Positions 31,498 to 45,405 of a stretch of DNA of 64,000 nucleotides are shown here, in pieces (position 1 is the first letter of the stretch; every line of letters begins with the position of its first letter). A model generated the notes under the pieces. The model made no database searches. It was not told where the DNA came from and saw nothing but the letters and a program-made list of their open reading frames with translations. Origin of the DNA: DATARH01 sp963712835 (GTDB lineage Bacteria > Pseudomonadota > Alphaproteobacteria > ATCC43930 > CGMCC-115725); contig CAVQJJ010000013.1 of the NCBI GenBank assembly GCA_963712835.1, forward strand, positions 27,445 through 91,444. Reading direction: 5' to 3'. Both the position numbers and the translations under genes were made by a program.

Positions 31498-32433
31498 ATG
31501 AACCCCGCTTTCTCAATCGTCTTTTTCAGCACCGCGTCGGGTGCGGGGTTCGGCCTGCTGCTGTTGACCGGGATCGCGGCGCCGCTCGGGTTGTTGCCGC
31601 AAGATCGCTGGTTCGCATTGGTGACGCTGGCTGTCGCGGTGGTGCTGGCGGTTGCCGGGCTGTTGTCATCGACCCTGCATCTCGGCCGGCCGGAGCGGGC
31701 GTGGCGCGCGTTCTCGCAGTGGCGCACATCGTGGCTGTCGCGCGAAGGCGTGTTGTCGGTGCTAACCTTTATTCCGGCTGCCGTGTTCGGGATCGGCTGG
31801 TTCTTCTTCGGCCACACCAAAGGCCTGGTCGGGCTGTGCGGCATTCTTGCCGCGGCGCTGGCGGCGGCGACGATCCTGTCGACCGGGATGATCTACGCGA
31901 CCCTCAAGCCGATCCACCAATGGCATAATCGTTGGGTCGTACCAAACTATCTGCTGCTCGGCACAATGGCCGGGCTGTTGCTGCTCGATTTCATTGTGCG
32001 GTTCTGGGGAGCCCCGACGGGCATTCCGCTCGTAACGCTGGCGGTCATTGTCATCGCCTGGTGGTTCAAGGAAGGCTACTGGCGCTTTATCGACACGGGC
32101 AGTGCACCAAGCACGATCGCCACCGCGACGGGCCTCGGCCGCCGCGGCCGCGTGCGTATGCTCGAGCCACCGAATACCGAGGAGAATTATCTCCTCAAGG
32201 AGATGGGCTTCCGGATCGGACGCAAGCACCGCGCGCGCCTACGGCTTCTCGCGCGGATCGCGGCGTTCCTGCTGCCGCTTGTTCTGACCCTCGCTGCGCT
32301 GCTCGCCGGGTCGGTGATCGCGGCGGCGCTCGCGGTGCTGAGCGCGGCCCTCGGCCTCATTGTCGAGCGCTGGCTGTTTTTCGCCGAGGCGAAGCATACC
32401 GTGACCCTCTATTACGGCGCCGAGAGCGTCTAA
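31498..32433 (+). CDS. soeC: DmsC/SoeC-family membrane anchor subunit
   Basis: A 311-residue integral membrane protein with about eight hydrophobic segments. The family landmark SSTLHLGRPERAWRAFSQWR followed by TSWLSREG is at residues ~58-85. It would anchor the complex and exchange electrons with quinone. It starts 9 nt after soeB. A ~40-residue loop with MLEPPNTEENYLLKEMGFRI before the last helices is also typical of the family. Confidence 0.9.
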   Translation: MNPAFSIVFFSTASGAGFGLLLLTGIAAPLGLLPQDRWFALVTLAVAVVLAVAGLLSSTLHLGRPERAWRAFSQWRTSWLSREGVLSVLTFIPAAVFGIGWFFFGHTKGLVGLCGILAAALAAATILSTGMIYATLKPIHQWHNRWVVPNYLLLGTMAGLLLLDFIVRFWGAPTGIPLVTLAVIVIAWWFKEGYWRFIDTGSAPSTIATATGLGRRGRVRMLEPPNTEENYLLKEMGFRIGRKHRARLRLLARIAAFLLPLVLTLAALLAGSVIAAALAVLSAALGLIVERWLFFAEAKHTVTLYYGAESV

Positions 32434-32499
32434 AGCGCCATGTAATTCAATCACTTATCGGCTTCATGACGGATATTTGAAAAAAGGCGCGGAAAGCGG

Positions 32500-32528
32500 T
32501 TGACGCTGCGCAGGTAAGGGATTACATA
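32500..32528 (+). promoter_or_regulatory. Probable rRNA operon promoter
   Basis: A -35 box ttgacg (32500-32505) and a -10 box tacata (32523-32528) are separated by exactly 17 nt, ~220 nt upstream of 16S. This is a strong sigma-70 match. The 32434-32748 stretch otherwise holds the rRNA leader with no gene. Confidence 0.7.
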
Positions 32529-32748
32529 CCGCACCCCTTGCGACGGCGCACTCCGTCGGCGCAGGGTCGCCAATTGAAATTGTGGGAATAGAGGAAGGGA
32601 TGCGTGGGCGGCGGCGTCTAAGAGGACGCTGAATGCCTGCGCAGAAGAGGTCGCGGCTCGTCCGCGGTCTCGATGAGTAGATAGTCAGTGTCCTTTGAGT
32701 GATTGCGAACGCCTGGGTTTTTCGGAACCCGGGCGCCGTAGTCAGGAT

Positions 32749-34242
<1,494 letters not shown>

Positions 34243-34386
34243 GGATGCTGGAAGATTAGGCGTCTGCGCGATCTCCGATCGCACGGTCTTCTTCTGGCCT
34301 TCCACAACAAACGCCGCCGTCTACGCATCCCTTCTGCCGAGTTGTCGGGCGAGCGCCCCCCAGGGACTACGAGTATCTGAGGGTTC

Positions 34387-34463
34387 GGGCTAGTAGCTCA
34401 GCTGGTTAGAGCGCGCGCTTGATAAGCGTGAGGTCGGAGGTTCAAATCCTCCCTGGCCCACCA
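34387..34463 (+). tRNA. tRNA-Ile (GAT)
   Basis: Spacer tRNA with anticodon loop cttgataa (anticodon GAT), D-loop cagctggttaga, T-loop ttcaaat and encoded CCA; 77 nt. The 16S-tRNA-Ile-tRNA-Ala-23S order is standard. Confidence 0.97.
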
Positions 34464-34491
34464 TTCAGATGACAGAAGTGCCTTCCGAAGC

Positions 34492-34567
34492 GGGGGTGTA
34501 GCTCAGTTGGGAGAGCGCCTGCTTTGCAAGCAGGAGGTCATCGGTTCGATCCCGTTCACCTCCACCA
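34492..34567 (+). tRNA. tRNA-Ala (TGC)
   Basis: Second spacer tRNA, 76 nt with encoded CCA, anticodon loop tttgcaa (anticodon TGC) within cctgc/gcagg stem, T-loop ttcgatc. Confidence 0.97.
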
Positions 34568-34854
34568 TTTCGGTGGCATGGAGGGTGACGGGTTCTGCTG
34601 GCAGCTCGGTAAGAAGTTCCTATTCGCAGCGCCGAAGTGATGACACTTCCGTTGCGTTTTGTTGATTGACAGGGTGAATAAGCGAGTATGTGACGTGACC
34701 GAGGCGGGCACGTCCGGCATACCTATCGCCGGCCGCGAGGCTGGAGACGGGCGGCTGGTGCGTGTCCGACAAGTGTCTTCACAAAGAGAGAAGTTGCCGC
34801 ATCGGCGGTCGGCCATGCCGTAGCAATACGGTTCTGGTATTTGCCGTTGGGTGC

Positions 34855-37652
<2,798 letters not shown>

Positions 37653-37790
37653 GCATTCAGCGGCAAGCACCAGAACTGACTTTTACCGAGGCGGCGACGC
37701 CTCTCTTGAACGAAGACACAATCGGTCAATCGTCACACGCTCGCTTTTCGCCCAGACGGGACCCAAAGAACAAAAAAGGGCGGTCTGGCC

Positions 37791-37909
37791 GGCCTGGTGG
37801 CCATAGCGAGGGGCAAAACACCCGATCCCATCCCGAACTCGGCCGTGAAAACCCTCTGCGCCGATGGTACTGCGTCTTAAGGCGCGGAAGAGTAGGTCGC
37901 TGCCAGGCC
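37791..37909 (+). rRNA. rrf: 5S ribosomal RNA
   Basis: A ~119-nt unit starting ggcctggtggccatagcgag, with cccgatcccatcccgaactcgg in the middle and ending gctgccaggcc, so that the 5' and 3' ends pair. Exact ends may differ by 1-3 nt. Confidence 0.93.
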
Positions 37910-37931
37910 TGCCAGCCCGCCCTTTTATTTT
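37908..37931 (+). terminator. Pairing segment and T-run after 5S rRNA
   Basis: The cagcccgcccttttattt stretch after 5S is complementary to aaaaaagggcgg just before it (37772-37782), giving a long-range processing/terminator-like stem ending in a T-rich run. Confidence 0.45.
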
Positions 37932-37965
37932 AAATGCCGATCACACTTGGTCGGATCGCTGGTGA

Positions 37966-38042
<77 letters not shown>

Positions 38043-38049
38043 TCTTTTC

Positions 38050-38084
38050 AATGGGTTAGCGCACACCGTTGACCCATTTTTTAT
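38050..38084 (+). terminator. Terminator downstream of tRNA-fMet
   Basis: An inverted repeat (aatgggt / acccatt, with additional inner pairing gcgc-caccgttg) followed by tttttta, a good intrinsic terminator just after the tRNA. Confidence 0.65.
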
Positions 38085-38136
38085 ACCGAAATATCTTCCA
38101 CAGTCGTTACACACTTTTGCGGCTGTGTGAGGGCCG

Positions 38137-39423
38137 ATGATCAGCCACGAGCTGATGGGTGGAAAGCTCCACGTCTACAAGCGCGAAAACTCGCGTTTGT
38201 GGCAGTGCTCAACGTATCTCGCCGGCCGTAATCATCGTATCTCGACGAAGCAGGAGAGCCTCGCGCAAGCGAAGGAGGTGGCGGAGGATTGGTATCTCGG
38301 GCTCCGGGCGAAGGACCGTCTAGGGCTCGTAAAGCGCGAGAAGACATTCCGCCAGGCTGCCGACCAATTCCTAAAAGAGTACGAGATCATTACCGAGGGC
38401 AACCGCTCACGGAAATGGGTCGAGGGCTATGGCATCCGTCTGCGCCTGCACCTGCTGCCGTTCTTCGGCGATCTCGGGCTTTCTGAAATCACCGCCGGCA
38501 AAGTGCGCGAGTATCGAATGCATCGCGCAACGACGCCAACGGTGGGAAGTCGGCGCGCGTTGCCAAAGCCGAAAGACGATGGCACGCCGGCGCCGCACAA
38601 GCCGCCGTCGCGCAGCACGATCCACAATGAGATTGTCGCCCTGCGACAAGTCCTGAAGACGGCGCTCTCGCACGGTTGGCTGGAGCATCTGCCAAACCTA
38701 GAAATGCCCTACCGCGCGCAGACGAAAGTGTCGCATCGCGCATGGTTCGGTCCCGAGGAATATCGCCAGCTGTACGAAGCGACCCGTCGGCGCGCGCGAA
38801 CGCCAAAGCGTCCCCGTTTCAAGTGGGAGGCCGAACAGCTGCACGACTATGTGCTCTTCATGGCCAACACGGGTCTTCGTCCGGACGAAGCAAAAAATCT
38901 CCAGCACCGCGATGTGCACATCGTGCAAGACGAAAATAGCGGCGAACGCATCCTCGAAATCGAGGTGCGCGGCAAACGTGGCGTAGGCTACTGCAAGAGC
39001 ACCATCGGCGCCGTGCGGCCATACGAACGGCTACGGGATCGGCCGAAGCCCGTTGTTCGCGAACGCTCGCGTCCGGCCGCGAACGGACGCGTCCCGAACG
39101 AAGTTGTCACCAACGGGATACTCGCCGAGAAGCAGGAGACGGCGTTGCCAGGGCCGACCGATCCAGTCTTTCCGGGGAACCACATAAAAATGTTCAACAC
39201 TATTCTCGGCGAGACGAGACTCAAGACCGATCGCGACGATAATCGGCGCACCGCGTACAGCTTGCGCCACACATACATCTGTATGCGTTTGATGGAGGGC
39301 GCGGACATCTATCAGATCGCCAAAAACTGCCGCACCAGCGTCGAGATGATCGAGAAATTCTACGCCGCGCATATCAAGACGGTCCTCGATGCCGCTGCGA
39401 TCAACGTGCGGAGGAGAAATTAG
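38137..39423 (+). CDS. int: Tyrosine-family site-specific integrase
   Basis: A 428-residue phage/ICE-type integrase. The catalytic Arg248 is in NTGLRPDEAKN, Arg377-His378 in SLRHTYICMRL and the nucleophile Tyr409 in MIEKFYAAH; the N-terminal core-binding domain spans ~70-190. It lies just downstream of tRNA-fMet and probably inserted this island there. Residues ~306-322 (VRERSRPAANGRVPNE) are coded by a palindromic sequence that also recurs near 62.6-63.0 kb and looks like an in-frame insert between catalytic segments. An alternative start at MGGKLHVYK is six codons downstream. Confidence 0.93.
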   Translation: MISHELMGGKLHVYKRENSRLWQCSTYLAGRNHRISTKQESLAQAKEVAEDWYLGLRAKDRLGLVKREKTFRQAADQFLKEYEIITEGNRSRKWVEGYGIRLRLHLLPFFGDLGLSEITAGKVREYRMHRATTPTVGSRRALPKPKDDGTPAPHKPPSRSTIHNEIVALRQVLKTALSHGWLEHLPNLEMPYRAQTKVSHRAWFGPEEYRQLYEATRRRARTPKRPRFKWEAEQLHDYVLFMANTGLRPDEAKNLQHRDVHIVQDENSGERILEIEVRGKRGVGYCKSTIGAVRPYERLRDRPKPVVRERSRPAANGRVPNEVVTNGILAEKQETALPGPTDPVFPGNHIKMFNTILGETRLKTDRDDNRRTAYSLRHTYICMRLMEGADIYQIAKNCRTSVEMIEKFYAAHIKTVLDAAAINVRRRN

Positions 39424-39498
39424 TCGAACGACGACCTGCGGCGCCATGAAATGCCTGGGTCTGCATTTAGGTATGCCAGCGCGGCCGATCAAACCCAG

Positions 39499-39858
39499 TT
39501 ACGCGATTATCCGGCCTCGCCTTAGCGCTTCAGCGGTATATATCCCCAAAGTCTTTGTGGGCCGGAAGTACCGATCTCGCTCGATACCGAGCCCGCCAGG
39601 ACCGCGCATCCTGGAGATGTCCGATAACCGAACACGGCCAAGCTCAGGGTGTTTCAAGCCCGGATCGCATAGACCGAAAGCGACATCCGGGTCGTCGGGA
39701 TCAAGCTCTGTTAAAAGCCAAGTCGCCGCGCTCCATGAACAGAATAACTTAACCACCGGCTGAAAATCTTCGGGTGGTTTACCTTCGCCACTCCGCACGG
39801 CATTCCAGCGTCCATTGTTCATCATTCGCCGTCGCTGAGCTTCAGTGATGAGTTTCAT
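39499..39858 (-). CDS. DUF2958 domain-containing protein
   Basis: A 119-residue protein matching DUF2958: MKLITEAQRRRMMNNGRWNA at the start, the core FQPVVKLFCSWSAATWLLTE then DPDDPDVAFGLCDPGLKHPE, and RDRYFRPTKTLGIYTAEA at the end. I start at the ATG with aaggaggccgcg upstream, not at the far upstream in-frame codon. Members occur on plasmids and integrative elements; function unknown. Confidence 0.87.
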   Translation of the reverse strand: MKLITEAQRRRMMNNGRWNAVRSGEGKPPEDFQPVVKLFCSWSAATWLLTELDPDDPDVAFGLCDPGLKHPELGRVRLSDISRMRGPGGLGIERDRYFRPTKTLGIYTAEALRRGRIIA

Positions 39859-40288
39859 CGCGGCCTCCTTGGGGCAAGGTGCAGCAGCAGCTGCACCTCT
39901 GCCCGTCGGCGAGACCGGGGGTAGAAAGGGCAAGGTCATCGGGCGGGGAGGGGAATAACCCGGCCTGCACGGAGCGAAGCGGAGGAAGGTTGGGAAGTCC
40001 GCGCCCGATGGCGGCAAGAGGCGCGGAGCCTTGCCCGCGCGAGGGCCGGCGGCCCTTAGAAGGGTTCGCGGAACTACGTTTTCGAAGGGAAGAAAACGGC
40101 GGACGAAATCGTATTGCGCGCGTCCAGCAAAAAATCTTCGCGTTTCAGGTTAACAAACCTGGGCTCGCATGCTTTTATATGAGTGAGAGGTTCGCGTTGG
40201 CGGTCCAACAGTGGCTGCCCGAAACTGAAGCGAACACACCGCGCCAGTCGGCCGTTGAACCTCCTCGGTGAAACCTATGGAGGGCCAT
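39859..40288. other. Divergent intergenic region without a convincing gene
   Basis: A 430-nt GC-rich stretch between DUF2958 (minus) and the sigma-like gene (plus). It holds short imperfect inverted repeats (gcagcagcagctgc; gagggccggcggccctt) and presumably the promoters for both sides. I see no supportable coding frame. Confidence 0.4.
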
Positions 40289-40648
40289 ATGCGGCTCACA
40301 GCGCCCAATTATGCCTACGCCAACCCTTTCCTTGAACCCGTCTCGCTCGAAGCGATGGCGGACAGGTCCGAAGGTGCGACGCCGGCGGAGAGGATCGTCG
40401 ACCCTGCCGCCGACCCTGAGCAGGCGTTCGAACGGGCCGAAACCGAAGTCCTGATCAGCCGATTTCTCGACACGCTTGATGCGCGCGACCGATCGATGGT
40501 CGTCGAGATTTATTGGGACGACGCGAACCAAGCTGATATCGCGCGTGCCTTTCACGTGAGCGGTGCGGCGATCTCGAAGCGGTTGGCCCGTATCGTCGCC
40601 CGCGGCAAGGTCGCCTTGGCACCTCTGCGCGACACACTCTCGCAATAA
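40289..40648 (+). CDS. Short sigma-70 region-4-like HTH protein
   Basis: A 119-residue protein. Its C-terminal half (FLDTLDARDRSMVVEIYWDD then ANQADIARAFHVSGAAISKR) is a sigma region 4-type HTH, with a preceding acidic stretch (DPAADPEQAFERAETEV). No region 2 is present, so it is a regulator or anti-sigma-like adaptor instead of a full sigma factor. I choose the ATG giving MRLTAPNY since ggaggg lies just before it. It precedes the ATPase gene by ~95 nt in the same direction and may control that module. Confidence 0.75.
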   Translation: MRLTAPNYAYANPFLEPVSLEAMADRSEGATPAERIVDPAADPEQAFERAETEVLISRFLDTLDARDRSMVVEIYWDDANQADIARAFHVSGAAISKRLARIVARGKVALAPLRDTLSQ

Positions 40649-40743
40649 TCACCCGGCGGCGCGTTCTGTGCCCACGCGCCTCCGTTGGACCAGCGGGCAC
40701 ATCCTCGGCGGCGGAAATCGCTGCCTGAAAAAAGGAACCGACG

Positions 40744-42524
40744 ATGACTACAAGCGCCCTTAGCGGCCTCGAAGCGCAAAAGGCCTATGTCCCGCGAGAA
40801 GATGAAGGACGGGAACCTCAAGATGAGCCTGGTCGTGGGCCAGGCCTTTATCCGAGGCATCCGGGATATTGGATATCGACATTCCGGGTCGTCACTCGCC
40901 GAACTCGGCGACAACTCGCTTCAGGCCGGCGCCGAGAATATCCACATCGCGTTCGAAAAAAACAAAAGCGGCGCCAAAGTCGACTCGATCGCCGTGATCG
41001 ATGACGGGCACGGTATGATCCCCGAAATGATCCGTTTCTCGGTCATGTGGGGCGGTACGCACCGGGAGAACGATCGACAGGGCATGGGCAAATATGGCTA
41101 CGGCCTGCCGTCAGCTTCGGTAAGCCAGGGGCGGCGCTTTACTGTCTACTCGTGCCCGGAGGGGGGGCGGTGGTACGCGGTCACTGTCGACGTCGACGAT
41201 ATCGGCGCTGGCAAATTCACCGATGCAACCGGCGACATCGTGATCCCGGAAGCGATACCGGCAAAGCTGCCGGGGTTTGTCACGGAACACATCGCCGCGC
41301 AGTTCCCGGGGGGCGAACTCGACCACGGCACCGTCGTCGTGATCGAGAAACTCGACAAGGTGACGCGCAATACCGTCAACTCGCTGCGCAATCATCTGCT
41401 CGAATTCTTCGGGATCACCTACCAGAAGCTGCTGCGCAACGCGCAAATCGTGATTGATGACACGCCGGTCGAGCCGATCGATCCGCTCTTCATCACACCG
41501 GGGTTCCGCTATTACGATCTCGATGCCGACCGCGCCCAGGCGCTCGGCCCGATAACGATCGAGGTCAAGAGCGAAGACGGCAAGGAGGTCAAGGGCGTCA
41601 TGGAGGTGCGCTTCGCCTATATGCCGCCGACCTTTGGCAGTGTCGACAAGACCAAAAACGCCGTCGACCGCAAGAATCAGAACCCGCGCTTCCAGATCAT
41701 GAAGGAGTATAATGGTATCCTGTTTATCGATGGGCCGTTTTCTCGACTGTGTGCGGCATACCCCCGTTCCACACGTTCGTGAATAACGATCGGTATTTAA
41801 AGATTGAGGTCGATTTTCCAGCGGTCCTGGATGGTACTTCAACGTGTTCGACCTCAAGCAGCGGGTCGATGTGTCGGACAAGATTTGGGACAAGCTGAAG
41901 GAAGCCGGGATCGTGAAGGCGATCCGCACTCTGACGAGTAAGTACCACTCCGAGAAAAAAGAAACCGACGTCAAGACCGACACCGTCGGCCCCGACGGCA
42001 AGCGGGCATCGGAAGAAGCCATGGAGGAAACGGCCAAAGTCACCCGTGCGCCGTCGCCCGAGATCAGACAGCGGCAGGAACAGCGCGGTGCGGTGCATCT
42101 GCGGAAAGAGGCCGAGAAGCGGGCGGCCGAAACGGGCCGGCCGGTGGGGCAGGTCGAGGAACAACTGCGCCTCGAACTGCAAGGTCATCTTTATAAGCTT
42201 AATCACGAAAACGCGCCCGGCGCGCCGTTCTTCCGTGTCGACCAACTCGGCGGCACCACTCTCCTGGTCCTGAACACGGCGCATCGTTTTTACCCGGAGC
42301 TCGTACGTGGGTCCAGACAGCACGCCGGCGCTGCGCGCCGCCATCGAAGTACTGCTATTCTCAATCGGCGACTGCATGAACGGTGCCCCGGACCAGGTGC
42401 GGGCCATGTACGATCTTGAATTGCCCGAATGGTCGCGACGGCTCGATTATGCGCTGCTGCAACTAGCGAGCGGGCCACCCACGACGACGGCGAGGACGGC
42501 GACGCGAGCGCCGAAGCGGCCTAA
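40744..42524 (+). pseudogene. GHKL (Hsp90/MORC-like) ATPase, split by several single-base indels
   Basis: A reconstructed ~590-residue GHKL ATPase. Bergerat-fold motifs are clear: LAELGDNSLQAGA (Glu/Asn for Mg-ATP), DDGHGM, and GMGKYGYGLPSASVSQG as the ATP lid. After FQIMKEYNGILF the frame is lost, and continuation RFLDCVRHTP, FVNNDRYLKIEVDFPAVLD, YFNVFDLKQRVDVSDKIWDK, then a charged coiled-coil and LYKLNHENAPGAPFFRVDQL follow in different frames, ending with an acidic DGEDGDASAEAA tail. Breaks lie near 40790, 41735, 41763, 41835, 42304 and 42475. No internal substitutions creating stops are seen. Probable partner of the next gene. Confidence 0.75.
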
Positions 42525-42601
42525 GGTACTCTGGGGGTCGCGTGGAGCCGGGCCATCGCGCCCGGCTCTCATGATTCGGTATACACGTGGATCAAATCGC
42601 A

Positions 42602-44621
42602 ATGTTTGAAGGGGAGAACACGGCGCCGCCGGAACTGCGAGAGGAGCACCATCGCTGCCACCCAGGTCCAGAAGCGGCTTTATGACCGCCTGCGGTATGA
42701 AGACGCGCGGCTTCAGCGGGAAGGCGCGCCCGAGCGGTTTGCGGATGCTTTGCGGGAGTTGATCGGTGAATGGGATCACGACCCGCACAGCCTGATGTTG
42801 CGCACAACCTGCCTGCTCGTGGCCGATCTCATCGATCAGGTGGGATTTCAAATCGGCACCGACCGGGTGACGTTGAAGCCGCCGGGCCTGTTGGTGGGAC
42901 CGATGCAAGCCGGGATCAGATCAAGGATCGCATTCGTCGCGCGCTGCGCGCCGGCCGCGATCGCCAACTGCAAGAACCCTCGGTACGGCAGTTTATTCAG
43001 CGAATGGAGCGGCCTGTCCGGCGCGTTCAAGGCCGCTATTCGATCGCCGACCTGATAGATGAAGCGGCGCGAACTAGAGCGACAGTTCTTAAAGTTGCGA
43101 CAGTTGCCGCCAGGAGGTGCAGGAACGGCAACTCGGCCGCCTTATCGATCCTGTAATTGAGGTGTGCGAGACCGGCGCCAAGTGCGCTGTCACGGGCCTT
43201 AATCGCATCGATATCTGGCGCTACTTTCGGCACACTTGGTCGCTTGAATACCGACCCATTCCGGGCCGGCAACTGCCGCTCCTGATTCGCAACGCCGCGC
43301 GGCCGAACCGCCCGATAATGGGGATTGCTTTGCTGGCGAGCCCGGTGATGCGCCTGCGCATTCGGGACAACTGGATCGGTTGGACGCCGCCGGCGTGGGC
43401 TAAAGGGCTCGGGGCCGGCAATTGGGATGCGAACATCGCCGCGACGGCGCTGCAAGAAAGACTGCAACTCGGTATCGACGAAATCCGATGGGATGACCTT
43501 GCGACGGCCGAGGAGATCACGAAGCCGACGGAGCGCACCTTGTTCCGTTTGGAACTCCTAGCGGCGGGCGCCACAGAAAAACGCAACCGGCAGTTGCAAG
43601 AACACTACGCTGAGAACCGGAGCACCCGCCATCTTGAGGTGCGTGACCCGAGCGAGGATCAGACTGGAAATCCGCCTCGGAAGAGCACCTCTACATGCGA
43701 AAGCGTGCAGAGGCGCTCGGCGCTCTGTTGCGGGCACGCGCGATCTTCGCAAAGGCAGGGCTCGATCGAGACGCGCGACGCGCGTTTCGCCAACTGGTGG
43801 CGGCGGATGATGGATGGCGCGCCCTAGACACCGCAATCGCTGAAATCCGCAAGGTCGGCCTTGCCAGCCAAGTCGTCGATGTCAGCGTGTGCGGCGCCGT
43901 GCATCCCTACACGGAGTTGCTCGGAGGCAAGCTTGTCGCCTTGATGCTGCATTCAAAAGAGGTGCGCAACCTTTACGAAGCCCACTACGGAGACCGGATT
44001 AGCCTCATCGCTTCGCAAATGGCCGGCCGGCCAATTCGCCGATCGGCGCAGTTGAAGATACTAACGACGACAAGCCTCTATGGTGTGGGCAGCAGTCAAT
44101 ACAACCGGCTCAAGCTCCGCGCCTCGGACCATCCCGGTTTGCCATATGACATCAGTTGGCGGCTGTTCGATGGTGATCAGCGAACTGGTGGTTACGGCAC
44201 CGTGCATCTGGGTAACGCGACAGTCGACGCGCTGCGTGAACTGAGCGATACGACTCACGGATTACGGCGCGTCAATAACCGCTTTGGCGAAGGGTCGAAG
44301 TCCACGGCTGCGGCAAATCCGCGAAGGCCTTGACGCACTAGGAGTCGAGGCCAGCCACATTCTGCACCACGCGACCCCGCAGCTTTTTGCGCGGCCGAGC
44401 TTGAGCCGCATGCGCGCGACCAGTTATTGGGCTTCTGCGCCTCGATTGATGCCGGACCAGCGCCACTCGAAGCGATCACCGCCGCCTGGCGCCGGCGTTG
44501 GCTACTCAATCGGATCAGAAGCGACGACGTGCTCGACCGCGTCGGGAAGCTGGGGTTTGAAAGCGTGCGCGCTGAACTTTGGACCGATGAGGACGGGCAA
44601 TACAGGCTGCCTCTCGCATAG
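42602..44621 (+). pseudogene. DUF4338 (DruA-like) protein, split by several single-base indels
   Basis: Reconstructed protein of ~670 residues beginning MFEGENTAPPELREEH. Family landmarks across frames are GRLIDPVIEVCETGAKCAVTG, DIWRYFRHTWSLEYRPIPGR, IMGIALLASPVMRLRIRDNW, VDVSVCGAVHPYTELLGGKL, TTTSLYGVGSSQYNRLKL and SPRLRQIREGLDALGVEA, as in DUF4338 proteins. DUF4338 is the DruA component of Druantia anti-phage systems, though many DUF4338 genes occur alone. Frame changes lie near 42655, 42902, 43065-43110, 43690, 44300 and 44390. It follows the GHKL ATPase in the same direction. Family call rests on memory of the domain. Confidence 0.7.
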
Positions 44622-44713
44622 AATATGGGTGCAGGTGACACGGTGCATCCGGTTTGCGTGGCGTGTGTGGCCCATAACAGGCAAAAAGGGGGGACACATC
44701 GAGATGGATAGCG

Positions 44714-44986
44714 GTGCTTTTGGGTCTTGTCGCTATGCCTGTTTACGCACAACCCTATCCTGCACGAGATAACTGCGACGAGATCACCAAAGAGCTCGCG
44801 ATGAGACCACCTGCGTTCGGTGACAAAGGGCGAGCCAACTATGATTACCAAAGCTATTTAGCGTTCTGCGGCGCGGTGCCGTGGTCGAAGATGATTGGAC
44901 CGAATGATCTTGAAGCCCTGAAGGGGATGGTTTGCACGCACGGCGGCGTCATGGATCATGTGAACAATCAACTATCCTGCTGGTAA
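44714..44986 (+). CDS. Small secreted Cys-containing protein
   Basis: A 90-residue protein with an N-terminal hydrophobic signal (LLGLVAMPVYA, cleavage after YA) and a mature part with four Cys (DNC, AFCG, MVCT, LSCW). The start is GTG, or the gene has lost a base after the ATG at 44704 (atggata), which would give a longer signal. No family recognised. Confidence 0.55.
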   Translation: MLLGLVAMPVYAQPYPARDNCDEITKELAMRPPAFGDKGRANYDYQSYLAFCGAVPWSKMIGPNDLEALKGMVCTHGGVMDHVNNQLSCW

Positions 44987-45144
44987 TCGTTTTAAGATCA
45001 ACGACGCAAGCGCGGCGCGGTTATATTGCGAGCTAGAGCTTTTTGTCTGGTTTGTGTTCATCGCACAGCATCAAAAATTTACTGAGCGCTTATGCGCACA
45101 ACCGCCACGGGGAGGTGGCGGGGGTTGGTGGGAAGCACCCCAAA

Positions 45145-45160
45145 CCGCCCCGAAGGGCGG
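45145..45160 (-). terminator. Terminator of the minus-strand pair 45371/45759
   Basis: A perfect 6-bp GC stem (ccgccc / gggcgg) with a cgaa tetraloop, 13 nt after the stop at 45174; on the minus strand it is followed by ttt. The 157-nt stretch before it after the small secreted gene has no gene. Confidence 0.55.
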
Positions 45161-45173
45161 CAGGGTCGAAACT

Positions 45174-45371
45174 CTATTTCGCGACCGCGAACCGCGAGCG
45201 CGGCTTCTCCGGCCGCTGCGACTGGAAGCGCTGCTGCGCTTCTTTCATCGCCTCAGCCTCGGCCTCAACGCGGGGCAGGACATGGCGTCGGAGTTCCTCG
45301 CTGATGGCGCGCAGCGCGAGCGCGGCGGCTGCGAGGTTCTCGGCACGTTCTGCAAACGATGGTTTGGACAT
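45174..45371 (-). CDS. Small charged helical protein, 65 aa
   Basis: Starts MSKPSFAERAENLAAAALAL; almost entirely helical with alternating Ala/Glu/Arg (RRHVLPRVEAEAEAMKEAQQ), probably a short coiled coil. It follows the DUF3768 gene by 34 nt on the same strand and has its own terminator. An overlapping plus-strand frame is longer but lacks coherent composition. No function assigned. Confidence 0.55.
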   Translation of the reverse strand: MSKPSFAERAENLAAAALALRAISEELRRHVLPRVEAEAEAMKEAQQRFQSQRPEKPRSRFAVAK

Positions 45372-45405
45372 ACGAAGGTAGGTGAGCTGATAAAGGGCGG
45401 GCGGC

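Noticed and set aside
40289..40648. Full ECF or sigma-70 factor
   Set aside because: Only region-4-like HTH is present; no region 2 needed for core polymerase and -10 recognition.
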